From Candidatus Gastranaerophilales bacterium (GTDB taxonomy: Bacteria; Cyanobacteriota; Vampirovibrionia; Gastranaerophilales; Gastranaerophilaceae), in NCBI GenBank assembly GCA_944324385.1, contig CALUWD010000002.1:56936-120935 (forward strand): a stretch of DNA of 64,000 nucleotides, read 5' to 3'. A model generated the notes under the pieces. That model did no database searches. It was not told the DNA's origin and saw only the letters and a program-made list of their open reading frames with translations. Shown piece by piece: positions 50,995 to 59,057 of the stretch (position 1 is the stretch's first letter; each line of letters begins with the position of its first letter). The position numbers were made by a program, and so were the translations under genes.

Positions 50995-51357
50995 ATGAAA
51001 AATTTTTTTGTTTTATTTTGCCTGTTATTTTGCGCTCCGGTTTTTGCTCAAGAGCCTATAAAGGTTGTAAATCCTGATAAAAATACAAAAGTTGAAATTA
51101 TTTTAACTGCTCCTGCACGTGAGTTTTCGCTTGATTTAGATATTGTAAAAGGTCTGGGCGATTTTGAGGTTATTTTATGCAATGAGCAGGGAACAGAACT
51201 AAAACGCGCAAGCACAGGGCAGAATGGTCAGTATAACTTTGGTGCAGTAGATAAGGGCAAATATTTTTTGAAATTTAAAAATAATCTGCAAACACCTGAA
51301 ATAAAAGAGGATAAAGCAGCACCTTTTATACAAGATTTGCCTTATATAAGGAAGTAG
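50995..51357 (+). CDS. Small secreted hypothetical protein
   Basis: 120 residues with a good signal peptide (MKNFFVLFCLLFCAPVFAQ, cleavage after VFA). The mature part is beta-rich (VEIILTAPAREFSLDLDIVK; GQYNFGAVDKGKYFLKF), like a small Ig-like or carbohydrate-binding fold. I do not recognise the family. No Shine-Dalgarno sequence is seen. The gene ends next to the convergent XRE gene. Confidence 0.6.
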   Translation: MKNFFVLFCLLFCAPVFAQEPIKVVNPDKNTKVEIILTAPAREFSLDLDIVKGLGDFEVILCNEQGTELKRASTGQNGQYNFGAVDKGKYFLKFKNNLQTPEIKEDKAAPFIQDLPYIRK

Positions 51358-51675
51358 CTATTCAATTACAGACTTTATCAATTTGTATATTAGCCTAAGC
51401 TCGTCTTCATTAGCATTTTTTAACATACAATTAATTTCTTTAGCAATTAAATCAATTTCTTTTTTGTGGGATACATTAAAAATTTCAGCAGGCTCAAGAT
51501 TAAAAGCTCTAGCATACTTTTCTATTAAATCAGCAGAAGGGTAGTTTTTTCCAGTTTCAATACAACTTTGATGTTTTGTTGCAATATTCACTTTTTCAGC
51601 AAGTTCGGATTGCTTTAAACCATTTTTTAATCTTAATTCTTTTATCCTTAGACCAAGTTGCTCTTTAATATTCAT
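51358..51675 (-). CDS. XRE-family transcriptional regulator
   Basis: 105 residues from ATG 51675 (MNIKEQLGLRIKELRLKNG), supported by AAAGAGG upstream. Helix-turn-helix LKQSELAEKVNIATKHQSCI near 22-41, then ETGKNYPSADLIEKYARAF. The C-terminal half is helical. It shares the overall plan, including ETGKNYP, with the island regulator at 40697, so the two could be related. The target is unknown; the divergent small-secreted-protein operon is one possibility. Confidence 0.85.
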   Translation of the reverse strand: MNIKEQLGLRIKELRLKNGLKQSELAEKVNIATKHQSCIETGKNYPSADLIEKYARAFNLEPAEIFNVSHKKEIDLIAKEINCMLKNANEDELRLIYKLIKSVIE

Positions 51676-51844
51676 TTTTTGCCTCTTTGTCAATGTTAAA
51701 TGTAATATTTCGATTATTGAACATTGTTAAAGGTTATATAATTAACTTGAAATCTATTTTTTATGTTATATTATTCATGCTATGTTATAAGTTATATAAA
51801 TAGTAATTTTATTACTTATAAAGTAAAACATAGAAAGGTAGCTT

Positions 51845-52045
51845 ATGAAAAAGGTCATTTTTACTTCGTTTTTTGTTTCTCTAATTTTAGCTCTAGCGCC
51901 AATTTGTGCTGTTTTTGCCACGCAGGATTTTACAACAGTCCAAAGGAGCGGTTGCTGTTCACATCATGGCGGTGTTTGCGGTTGTTCTGCAGGCAGAGCG
52001 CTTTGTTGTGATGGTTCTTTAAGTCCAAGTTGTGGTTGTTATTAA
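51845..52045 (+). CDS. Small secreted Cys-rich protein (CCSHHGGV type)
   Basis: 66 residues: a signal peptide (MKKVIFTSFFVSLILALAPI, cleavage near VFA) and a 40-residue module GCCSHHGGVCGCS...ALCCDGSLSPSCGC. The module is familiar from many small bacterial proteins of unknown function, where the Cys and His probably bind a metal or form disulfides. AGAAAGGTAGC precedes the ATG. First gene of a three-gene operon. Confidence 0.75.
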   Translation: MKKVIFTSFFVSLILALAPICAVFATQDFTTVQRSGCCSHHGGVCGCSAGRALCCDGSLSPSCGCY

Positions 52046-52054
52046 GGTGATATT

Positions 52055-52444
52055 ATGAAAATTAAAAAATTATTTATAGTACTGGCATTTTTGTTTGTAA
52101 TTCCTCCATCTTTTGCCGAAGGATTTGGTGGGGGATACAAATACTATGACGGTGGTTTTATTTACACAAATGCAACATTGCCACTGAGTGCCAAGAAAAG
52201 AAATGAAGAAAATTTTGTTAACGTTTCAAACACAAATTTATCTTCCCTAAAACAAGGAAAATCATCTAAAACAAATATATTGGGACTGGTTGAAGTAGGT
52301 GACGCAGGTATCATGGCGGCTGCAAAAAATGGTGGTATTGAAAAAATCCACTATGTTGAAACAAGTAAACATAAGGTATATGTGCCATTGTTATTTATTC
52401 CAATTTATGTAGACAAACTTGAAACAACAGTTTATGGTGAATAG
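52055..52444 (+). CDS. TRL-like family secreted protein, copy 1
   Basis: 129 residues. After a signal peptide (ending FVIPPSFAEG) comes the TRL-like pattern: GGFIYTNATLPLSA, SLKQGKSSKTNILGLVEVGD, AGIMAAAKNGGIEKIHYVET and a final TTVYGE. Members of this family are small envelope proteins of unknown role, named from a locus near tRNA genes. It is 9 bp from the first gene and 11 bp from a paralogue. Start has AAGGTGATATT upstream. Confidence 0.75.
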   Translation: MKIKKLFIVLAFLFVIPPSFAEGFGGGYKYYDGGFIYTNATLPLSAKKRNEENFVNVSNTNLSSLKQGKSSKTNILGLVEVGDAGIMAAAKNGGIEKIHYVETSKHKVYVPLLFIPIYVDKLETTVYGE

Positions 52445-52455
52445 AAAGGTAAAAA

Positions 52456-52776
52456 ATGAAAAAGATTTTAGTTTTATTTTTATTAGTTTTTAGTGTTTTA
52501 ATTTTTCAAAATTTAAAATCTAGTGCAATGGGCTTATTTTACACAAATGCAAATTATCCTGTTACTGCAACAGGTGTCAGAATAGATGATTTGTCAAAAC
52601 TTAAAAAAGGCGAAGCAGATGCAATTAATGTTTTATGGATTGTAGAAGTTGGTGACGCAGGCGTTGATAAAGCTGCAAAAAATGGCAATATAAAAGAAAT
52701 AAGCCACATTGATGTGCGCGAACAAACAGTATTTGTATTTTTCAAAAGAATTACAACTACTGTTTACGGTGAATAA
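52456..52776 (+). CDS. TRL-like family secreted protein, copy 2
   Basis: 106 residues, paralogue of the preceding gene: LFYTNANYPVTATG, KLKKGEADAINVLWIVEVGD, AGVDKAAKNGNIKEISHIDV and TTVYGE. A signal segment (ILVLFLLVFSVLIFQ) is present. AGAAAGGTAAAAA precedes the ATG. A strong terminator follows, closing the operon. Function unknown. Confidence 0.75.
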   Translation: MKKILVLFLLVFSVLIFQNLKSSAMGLFYTNANYPVTATGVRIDDLSKLKKGEADAINVLWIVEVGDAGVDKAAKNGNIKEISHIDVREQTVFVFFKRITTTVYGE

Positions 52777-52788
52777 TCCAGACAAAAT

Positions 52789-52815
52789 TTTGCCCGACAT
52801 TTTGTGTCGGGCAAA
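52789..52815. terminator. Strong terminator after the TRL-like operon
   Basis: A perfect 11-bp stem, TTTGCCCGACA with TGTCGGGCAAA and a 5-nt loop, lies between convergent genes. Confidence 0.85.
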
Positions 52816-52831
52816 TGCTTTTATCATCTAT

Positions 52832-53800
52832 CTAAAACTTCAAAAGAACTTTCAACACGTCTTTTTCTTTATTCTTTTCAAAAGCTTCAAGGGCTTTATC
52901 AATAGGATAAATTTCGCTTATAAGCGGTTTAATATCCAGTTTTTTTGTGCCCATTAGCCTTAGGGCAGGGGCAAATTGTCCGCAGCGAGAGCCCAAGACC
53001 GTTATTTCATCAATAACTACAGGTGCAAGGTTTAAGCCCTCTTTTGCTGCTATTGTGCTTTTTAGCACAAGCACACCTCTTGGCTTTGTCAACGCCAAAG
53101 ATGTTTCAAATCCGCCCGTTGAGCCTGTTGCCTCAATTACAATATCAAAAGATTTGTTATCCTCCGGTCTTAAATCTTGCAGCATTTTAGTTTTAACACC
53201 TGCCTTGCGTGAGATTTCAAGCTTGTTTTGGTGTTTTCCTATGTGCACTAAATCTACATTTAGAGCATTTAATACAAGCGCAATACAAAGCCCCAGCTTA
53301 CCATCGCCCAAAAGTGCAACTTTGTCGGCAGGTTTTATGTGCAACTGTTCAGTTATCTCCATAGCAGCAGCCACAGGCTCAACAAATGTCGCCTCCTCAT
53401 CGCTTAAACTTTGGGGTACTTCAAGCAAATTTTCAACAGGCAAGGTAAAATATTCGCTAAAACAGCCGTCTTTTTGCCAAATGCCCAGAGTTTGACGGTT
53501 TGGGCAGTGCCTTTGCAGGTTTTGTGCGCACCAAGGGTCATTGTTGCAGCCGCAATTAATTTCACCTACAACTCTTTTGCCCATCCATTTAAAATCGCAC
53601 TCATCACCAACTTTAACCACATCGCCTACAAACTCATGTCCTAAAACACCCTTGTAGCCCATATATCCTTTTGTAATTTCAAGGTCGGTGTTACAAATAC
53701 CCGACATGCGAGTTTTAATAAGCACTTCGCCTTTCTTTGGTGTTGGTGTTTCATAATTATCAACAAGTTTCAAAGTTTCATCAAAAACTACTGCCTTCAT
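52832..53800 (-). CDS. Zinc-type medium-chain alcohol dehydrogenase
   Basis: 322 residues. GICNTDLEITKGYMG and LGHEFVGDVV hold the catalytic zinc ligands (Cys, His, Glu). The structural zinc loop is NCGCNNDPWCAQNLQRHC, slightly different from the usual four-Cys spacing. The nucleotide fold starts at VALLGDGKLGLCIALVL. Family members oxidise sorbitol, threonine or similar alcohols. The substrate is not clear. It lies 27 bp after trxB in the same direction. Confidence 0.85.
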   Translation of the reverse strand: MKAVVFDETLKLVDNYETPTPKKGEVLIKTRMSGICNTDLEITKGYMGYKGVLGHEFVGDVVKVGDECDFKWMGKRVVGEINCGCNNDPWCAQNLQRHCPNRQTLGIWQKDGCFSEYFTLPVENLLEVPQSLSDEEATFVEPVAAAMEITEQLHIKPADKVALLGDGKLGLCIALVLNALNVDLVHIGKHQNKLEISRKAGVKTKMLQDLRPEDNKSFDIVIEATGSTGGFETSLALTKPRGVLVLKSTIAAKEGLNLAPVVIDEITVLGSRCGQFAPALRLMGTKKLDIKPLISEIYPIDKALEAFEKNKEKDVLKVLLKF

Positions 53801-53827
53801 TTGCTAAAAAATCCTCCAAAATCTCTT

Positions 53828-54769
53828 TTATGCTTCCACTTTTTGCGTTAATACTTCCTCTACATATTTTATTGCACTGACACCTGCAACAGCTCCGTCT
53901 GCAACCGCTGTAATTACTTGCCTTAGAGGTGTTACACGAACATCGCCTATTGCAAATACCCCGGGGATTGAACTTTGCATATTTTCATCAACTACAATAA
54001 AACCTCTGCTATCTTGTTTTAGTTGTCCGTTAAAATCATCGCAATTAGGCGTAAAGCCAATGTAGGGGAAAACTCCGTCTGTTTCAAGTTCTTGAGTTTT
54101 GTTTGTTTTAACATTTTTAATTACAACTTTTTCAACTTTATTTTCGCCTTTAATTTCTTCAACCACACTGTCCCAGATAAATTCAACTTTATCATTGTCA
54201 AAAGCCCTTTGTTGAACGATTTTATCTGCACGCAAGGAATCTCTGCGATGAACAATATAAACTTTTTTTGCAAATTTTGTTAAATAGCAGCCTTCTTCAA
54301 CTGCGGCGTTACCTCCGCCAACTACCACAACGGTTTTGTCTTTATAAAAAGCTCCGTCGCATACTGCACAGTAGCTTACACCTTTGCCTACAAATTCATT
54401 TTCACCTTTAACACCCAGCTTTGTAGGCTTTGCACCTGTTGCAATAATTACGCTGTGCGCTTTATACTCCCCCTTTAGAGTTTTTATAACTTTAGGGTTT
54501 GAAATTAAATCTACACTTTGAATTTCTTCCATGGTGAATTTTTCTACATTAAATTTATCAAGGTGTTGTTCAAATTTTTCGCTCAACTCCCAACCTTCAA
54601 TTGAGGGGAAACCTAAATAATTTTCAATTTCAAGGTAATTTGTAGGTTGTCCGCCTAAAAGTGATGTATCAATTATGGCGCAATTTATATTTCCTCTTGC
54701 GCAATATACACCGGCACTCAGTCCTGCAGGGCCTCCGCCTAATATTATGGTATCAAAAATCTTCTCCAT
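53828..54769 (-). CDS. trxB: Thioredoxin reductase
   Basis: 313 residues. FAD motif LGGGPAGLSAGVYCARG, redox-active CAVC (about 135-138), NADPH motif VVVVGGGNAAVEE, and the final FAIGDVRVTPLRQV segment are all intact. It uses NADPH to reduce thioredoxin; a thioredoxin-fold gene at 59952 is membrane-anchored and not adjacent. Its start touches the stop of the upstream secreted-protein gene, so the two are cotranscribed. Confidence 0.94.
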   Translation of the reverse strand: MEKIFDTIILGGGPAGLSAGVYCARGNINCAIIDTSLLGGQPTNYLEIENYLGFPSIEGWELSEKFEQHLDKFNVEKFTMEEIQSVDLISNPKVIKTLKGEYKAHSVIIATGAKPTKLGVKGENEFVGKGVSYCAVCDGAFYKDKTVVVVGGGNAAVEEGCYLTKFAKKVYIVHRRDSLRADKIVQQRAFDNDKVEFIWDSVVEEIKGENKVEKVVIKNVKTNKTQELETDGVFPYIGFTPNCDDFNGQLKQDSRGFIVVDENMQSSIPGVFAIGDVRVTPLRQVITAVADGAVAGVSAIKYVEEVLTQKVEA

Positions 54770-55261
54770 TTATCCCAAATCTCCTGATATTTTTTGTCCT
54801 ACTACTTTATATTTTACTACATCTTTTTGAATTAGCTTATTATTTACATATCTTTCTATAATATATGTATCATAACCTGTAAAAATATTACCGTTTAATT
54901 TAAACTCGGGGCTTTCTTTTTGGACAATTTTCATATTTCCGCGGGTATTTGATTTTACCCTTTGGAATTTTAAGGTCTTGCCGTCCAAATTTTTTTGCGA
55001 TTCGACCTGAATAGAAGAACTTGCACCTGTGTGCACGTTTTCTAAAATTAAAGTGTTACCATATCCTCCTAATGTCCATATATCGACGCTAAGCGTATTA
55101 AAAAGTTCCGGATTGTTTGTTTCTGATATTTTTGATGTTACATGCCAAGTGCCAAAAAAGCCTTTTGGAATTTCATCTTTGGAAACTGTTGCGCGCAAAA
55201 CTTCTGCCTGTGCGCAGTTAAATGTAATTAATAAAATTAGTGCAATTAAAAACTTTCTCAT
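54770..55261 (-). CDS. Secreted hypothetical protein
   Basis: 163 residues with a signal peptide (MRKFLIALILLITFNCAQAE). The mature part is beta-strand-rich (GFFGTWHVTSKI; TLILENVHTGASSSIQV; KYKVVG). Unknown family. It is immediately upstream of trxB. A poor -10 (TATATT) lies 7 nt before the ATG and no Shine-Dalgarno sequence is seen. Confidence 0.6.
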   Translation of the reverse strand: MRKFLIALILLITFNCAQAEVLRATVSKDEIPKGFFGTWHVTSKISETNNPELFNTLSVDIWTLGGYGNTLILENVHTGASSSIQVESQKNLDGKTLKFQRVKSNTRGNMKIVQKESPEFKLNGNIFTGYDTYIIERYVNNKLIQKDVVKYKVVGQKISGDLG

Positions 55262-55355
55262 ATATCAAAATATAATAATTTTTTTATAAATATCATACTT
55301 TGGATTGAGGCAGATTTTATCAGTTATTGTACTATATAAGAGAGGAGTTTTAATT

Positions 55356-55883
55356 TTGAGAAAAATAATAACACTAATTTGTCTTGTTATGTTTGGTATG
55401 TTGTGTATAATTAACTATGCAATGCCTGCTGATGCTGCAAAAAAAGAAACAAAAGAAAAAAAAGAAAAACAGGAAGCTCCTAAGGTTGATGAAGAACAAT
55501 TGAAAAACATGGATCAAAAAATTGACCTTTTAACAAGAAAATTTTATACACGAGAATTATATTCACCTGAAGATAGTGACAATTTAATTAATTTAAAATT
55601 ACAACTCGATACAATTATGAACACAACTCCTGAACCTGTGTATGCGCCTCTTTATTATAAATTAGGTAATCTATACAAATTAAGAGGTATGAAAGCCGAG
55701 TGCATAGATTGTCTAAAAACAGTTATAGAAAACTTCTCTGACACTGCTTATGGCCCCAAAGCACGCGAAGTGCTAACCGAAATGGGTATAACAATTAAAG
55801 AACCTGAACCACTTTTAGGAAAAGATACAGTGGAAGACGAGCAAGAGGAGGAAGAAGAAACTGAAGATGAGGAATATTACTAA
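55356..55883 (+). CDS. Secreted TPR-like protein with acidic tail
   Basis: 175 residues from TTG 55356, chosen because AGAGGAG lies 8 nt upstream and the signal peptide (KIITLICLVMFGMLCIINYA) begins there. A Lys/Glu-rich linker is followed by one or two TPR-like helices (APLYYKLGNLYKLRGMKAEC; IDCLKTVIENFSDTAYGPKA). The C-terminus is very acidic (VEDEQEEEEETEDEEYY). It may be a periplasmic scaffold; no partner is evident. Confidence 0.6.
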   Translation: MRKIITLICLVMFGMLCIINYAMPADAAKKETKEKKEKQEAPKVDEEQLKNMDQKIDLLTRKFYTRELYSPEDSDNLINLKLQLDTIMNTTPEPVYAPLYYKLGNLYKLRGMKAECIDCLKTVIENFSDTAYGPKAREVLTEMGITIKEPEPLLGKDTVEDEQEEEEETEDEEYY

Positions 55884-55884
55884 A

Positions 55885-56403
55885 TTAAGACAATCCTAAA
55901 TCCATCATATTCATTGTACCAAGCAAAGAAAGCCCAATCATATATGATGTATTGTTATTAATAAAGCTAATTGAGCTACCTTGATTGTATTCATTAAAGT
56001 ATTCTTCAGCTCTTATTCTCATGTCGTTATATTTATCGTATTCTTCTTCATCTTGAGCATTTAAAATTCTATAGTCAAGTTCTTCCATAATATCATCATA
56101 GTCTTCTTGTACAGAATCGTTTTGATGTAAACCAAGTTCCCACATAATGTCATACCAAGGGCGTTCTTCATAGCCTTCGGTTTCACCCATTTGCTCTTGC
56201 TGTTCTTGCATGCGCTCCATTTGTTCCATAATCATAGCTTCCCTTAGGCGTTCTACGTCTTTGTCATAGTCGTCACTTGGGATTAGATTATATTGGCGCA
56301 TTAAAAGGTTAAGCTCGTCCTTTTGTTTCTTTTTATCATCTTCAGAGCTTATGTTATAAATATATGTAAATGTTGATATTGAATCTATTGGGGATATTGC
56401 CAT
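55885..56403 (-). CDS. Hypothetical acidic helical protein
   Basis: 172 residues, unknown. Rich in Glu, Gln, Met and Tyr (MIMEQMERMQEQQEQMG), mostly helical, with a C-terminal SFINNNTSYMIGLSLLGT segment. It converges on the preceding gene with one base between stops. A GCAAGAACTATG context gives little support for the start. Confidence 0.5.
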   Translation of the reverse strand: MAISPIDSISTFTYIYNISSEDDKKKQKDELNLLMRQYNLIPSDDYDKDVERLREAMIMEQMERMQEQQEQMGETEGYEERPWYDIMWELGLHQNDSVQEDYDDIMEELDYRILNAQDEEEYDKYNDMRIRAEEYFNEYNQGSSISFINNNTSYMIGLSLLGTMNMMDLGLS

Positions 56404-56501
56404 AGTTCTTGCCTTTGCCTTATATATTTTTTATTCCCCATAAGTTTTAATAAATAACGATATTTTATGATTTTTTTATGTAGTGTATAATAAAATGCAT
56501 A

Positions 56502-57068
56502 ATGCAAAATAAATTACACAATCCAAAATTTAATAAACACGGCTATATTCAAGTCTATACAGGTGATGGTAAAGGCAAAACCACAGCATCATTAGGGCTT
56601 GCGCTAAGGGCTTTAGGCAGAGGCTGGTGTGTACTTATTATTATGTTTACAAAAGGCGGCAGTGATTATGGCGAATTGTATTCTTTTGCAAATTTATCAG
56701 ATGAAATTAAAAAATGCTTTAAAATAGTTAATGCCGGCGCAGACAGAATTGTTTATAAAGACAATATTAATGAAATTGACAGACAAGAAATTAAAAAAGG
56801 CTGGGAAATAGCACTTGATGCCATTAAAAACAACAAATACCAGCTTGTTATATTAGATGAAATAAATATTGCAATAGATTTAGGGTTAATTGATTTGAGC
56901 GAAGTTCTTGAAGTTCTTAAAAATAAACCTCAAGATATGGAAATAGTTTTAACTGGCAGAAATGCCAAACAAGAAATAATTGACATTGCACATCTTGTAT
57001 CTGAAATTGTCCCTGTTAAGCACTACTGGGACATAGGGGTAAGTGCAAGGGAAGGTATGGAGTATTGA
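56502..57068 (+). CDS. cobO: Cob(I)yrinic acid a,c-diamide adenosyltransferase
   Basis: 188-residue CobA/CobO/BtuR-type ATP:corrinoid adenosyltransferase. The P-loop is GDGKGKTTASLGLALRA near residue 22, then VLIIMFTKGG (family QFxKg), LVILDEINIA near 120, and VLTGRNA, all characteristic. It completes adenosylcobalamin during synthesis or salvage. TATAAT lies 10 nt before the ATG, so the leader would be a few nucleotides long. It overlaps the next gene. Confidence 0.92.
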   Translation: MQNKLHNPKFNKHGYIQVYTGDGKGKTTASLGLALRALGRGWCVLIIMFTKGGSDYGELYSFANLSDEIKKCFKIVNAGADRIVYKDNINEIDRQEIKKGWEIALDAIKNNKYQLVILDEINIAIDLGLIDLSEVLEVLKNKPQDMEIVLTGRNAKQEIIDIAHLVSEIVPVKHYWDIGVSAREGMEY

Positions 57069-57769
57069 ACAAGAAGCAAAAGTGGCTGGAATTAAAAAAG
57101 AAACTAAACAACGCTGTTTTTATTGAAATTGTTGTTTGGATATTAGTTATCGGCGTACTTTTTGGCGCAACTTACACATTTTTTTATTACAAATTTATAA
57201 AACCTAACCTTTATACAATTGTTTTTAATGATACTGACGGACTTATAAAAGGTTCTCCTGTAAGGTTTATGGGGCTTGTCAGTGGACATGTAAGAAAACT
57301 CATTTATCACAAAGATTCAATCGAGGTGGAAATTATAATAACTAAAAAAGGAGTGAAAATTCCCTCAGGCTCAATAGCATCAGTTGAATTTAGCGGTATA
57401 GCAGGCTCAAAGTCAATTGAAATTATGCCACCTAAAGAAGATTTGTCAGACATTGGCATAATTTCAAAACCAACGTTAAGGATTGGCGATCTTATGGATG
57501 AGTACGCAAGTATTGGTAAAATTTTTGCTTCTTTGAAAGATTTTGTTGACGCAATTAATCAAGATAACGTTTCTAAAATTTTTAGCGCAGTAAAAACCGC
57601 CTCATCAGGCCTTAAAAAAATTGATACTGAAATTGATGACACTAATACAAGACAGCCTGAATTAAACAAAAAATTAGACAATATAATAAAAAGTGAAAAA
57701 GAATTTGAAAAAACCCTAGACAGGGCAAATAAGCACGCTAAAAAAATTGGTTCTTATTTTAAAAAATAA
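57065..57769 (+). CDS. MCE/MlaD-family membrane-anchored protein
   Basis: 234 residues. One N-terminal transmembrane helix (EIVVWILVIGVLFGATYTFF) is followed by the MCE domain: YTIVFNDTDGLIKGSPVRFM with the conserved GL.KGSPV, and SVEFSGIAGSKSIEIMPP. A helical C-terminal stretch ends the protein. MlaD-type proteins form rings that carry phospholipids between membranes; cyanobacterial and plastid versions exist. No MlaE or MlaF gene is adjacent. TTG start overlaps the cobO stop. Confidence 0.85.
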   Translation: MNKKQKWLELKKKLNNAVFIEIVVWILVIGVLFGATYTFFYYKFIKPNLYTIVFNDTDGLIKGSPVRFMGLVSGHVRKLIYHKDSIEVEIIITKKGVKIPSGSIASVEFSGIAGSKSIEIMPPKEDLSDIGIISKPTLRIGDLMDEYASIGKIFASLKDFVDAINQDNVSKIFSAVKTASSGLKKIDTEIDDTNTRQPELNKKLDNIIKSEKEFEKTLDRANKHAKKIGSYFKK

Positions 57770-57814
57770 ATTTTTGTGATAATATTTTCTCAAAGTGGAG
57801 ATATAAAAAAATTA

Positions 57815-58738
57815 ATGACAGAAAATTTAGTTGAAGTAGTAGTTGACGTTGAAACAACAGGACTTGATTATACAAGAGAAAAAATAATTGAATTTGCAGG
57901 TGTAAAGCTTGTAAATGGTGAAATAACCGAAAGTTTTGAAACATTAGTCAATCCCCACCAGCACATAAGAAAATCATCTCAGGCAATACATGGGATAAGC
58001 GAAGAAACACTTGAGAGCGCACCTGAAGAAGAAGAAATTTTTCCAAAGATTTTTGAATTTATTGGAGATGGGGTAATTGTTGCACACAATGCTATTTTTG
58101 ACTTTAGCTTTTTAAATCGCACATCAAAAAGACTTTACAATAAACCGCTTGAAAACCGCTATGTTGACACACAAATGATGTTTAAAGAGGTTTACCCTCA
58201 AATGGATTCTTGCGGGTTAGAGTGCTTAATGAATACATTTAACGTAGATTTTTCAACTCGTCACCGCGCTATGGCTGATGCTATGGGGCTTGCGCAGTGC
58301 TACCCAAGACTAAAAGAAATGTATTTTCAAAAATACGACTGGCAACTTTCTCAAATTCAAAATGCAGATTACCTTTTTGAAAGGTATTTAAGGTTGCAAA
58401 ATGCGATAAGCGTTATGCAGTCTGAAATTCAAGATTTAAGGTCAATCTTTAAAATTTATTTTGAAAAAGGCGGAAAAGACATCGTTGCAAATTCAGGGGA
58501 AATATTGTCATACAACTCTAAAAAAACTTTTTCTTATGATTTTTTACAAATAAAAGATATTTTAGATGAAATAGGCGCACTCCCAAAGGCTGTAAGGCTA
58601 AACAACGCTTTTGTAGACAGGCTTGTAATGGGTAACGCTTTAGATGAAGAAACAAAAGACAAAATAAAATCAGCAAGAATTGCAATAAGTGAAAATCGTA
58701 CATTATCAGTGAAAAAGCCTGATAATAGCGCGTCTTAA
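57815..58738 (+). CDS. DnaQ-like 3'-5' exonuclease (PolC/epsilon type) with extra C-terminal domain
   Basis: 307 residues from ATG 57815, preferred over an in-frame codon at 57776. DEDDh exonuclease: VVDVETTGLDY near residue 10, VAHNAIFDFSFL near 90, and HRAMADAMGLAQCYP near 150. The C-terminal 130 residues are helical and unassigned. A second DnaQ-like gene is at 33476. It may proofread for a replicative polymerase or act in RNA or DNA turnover. Confidence 0.85.
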   Translation: MTENLVEVVVDVETTGLDYTREKIIEFAGVKLVNGEITESFETLVNPHQHIRKSSQAIHGISEETLESAPEEEEIFPKIFEFIGDGVIVAHNAIFDFSFLNRTSKRLYNKPLENRYVDTQMMFKEVYPQMDSCGLECLMNTFNVDFSTRHRAMADAMGLAQCYPRLKEMYFQKYDWQLSQIQNADYLFERYLRLQNAISVMQSEIQDLRSIFKIYFEKGGKDIVANSGEILSYNSKKTFSYDFLQIKDILDEIGALPKAVRLNNAFVDRLVMGNALDEETKDKIKSARIAISENRTLSVKKPDNSAS

Positions 58739-58789
58739 TATATTTTGTTAAGAAATGTAAATAAATATTGTCTCTTTTATATATAAAAA

Positions 58790-58966
58790 GGCAATATTTT
58801 TTGCATGAAATTTTTTATATAAGTACAAGAGAGAAAACCCAAAAAACCACCACACACGAGAGAAAACGCTACAACAAAACACGAGAAAAAGAGAGACTAC
58901 CACACACGAGAACTTGAGGATTAAAAACCAAGTTTGCCCTTCCTTCTAAAAAAGGAAGGGATTTTT
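58790..58966 (+). ncRNA. Candidate small RNA or long leader with three CACGAGA boxes
   Basis: No open reading frame in this 316-bp interval. CCACACACGAG occurs twice, in CCACCACACACGAGAG (58847) and CTACCACACACGAGAA (58898), and a third, shorter ACACGAGAAA lies near 58880. A terminator (58937-58960: CCCTTCCTT / AAGGAAGGG, then TTTTT) ends the segment. The boxes and terminator together suggest a short transcript with single-stranded repeated motifs. The strand is inferred from the terminator. Confidence 0.4.
58937..58960 (+). terminator. Rho-independent terminator
   Basis: A perfect 9-bp stem, CCCTTCCTT with AAGGAAGGG and a 6-nt loop, followed by ATTTTTATTTTA. It lies upstream of the radical SAM gene. 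Confidence 0.8.
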
Positions 58967-59057
58967 ATTTTATATACACTCGGGTAATTTTCATTTTTGA
59001 TTTAAAAACTAATATTAAATTAAAGATTGCAGATATTAGTCAAAAAGGAGAAAAGAC

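Noticed and set aside
51763..52011. 82-residue frame overlapping the Cys-rich protein gene
   Set aside because: Out of frame with a clear signal peptide and Cys module; no start signals.
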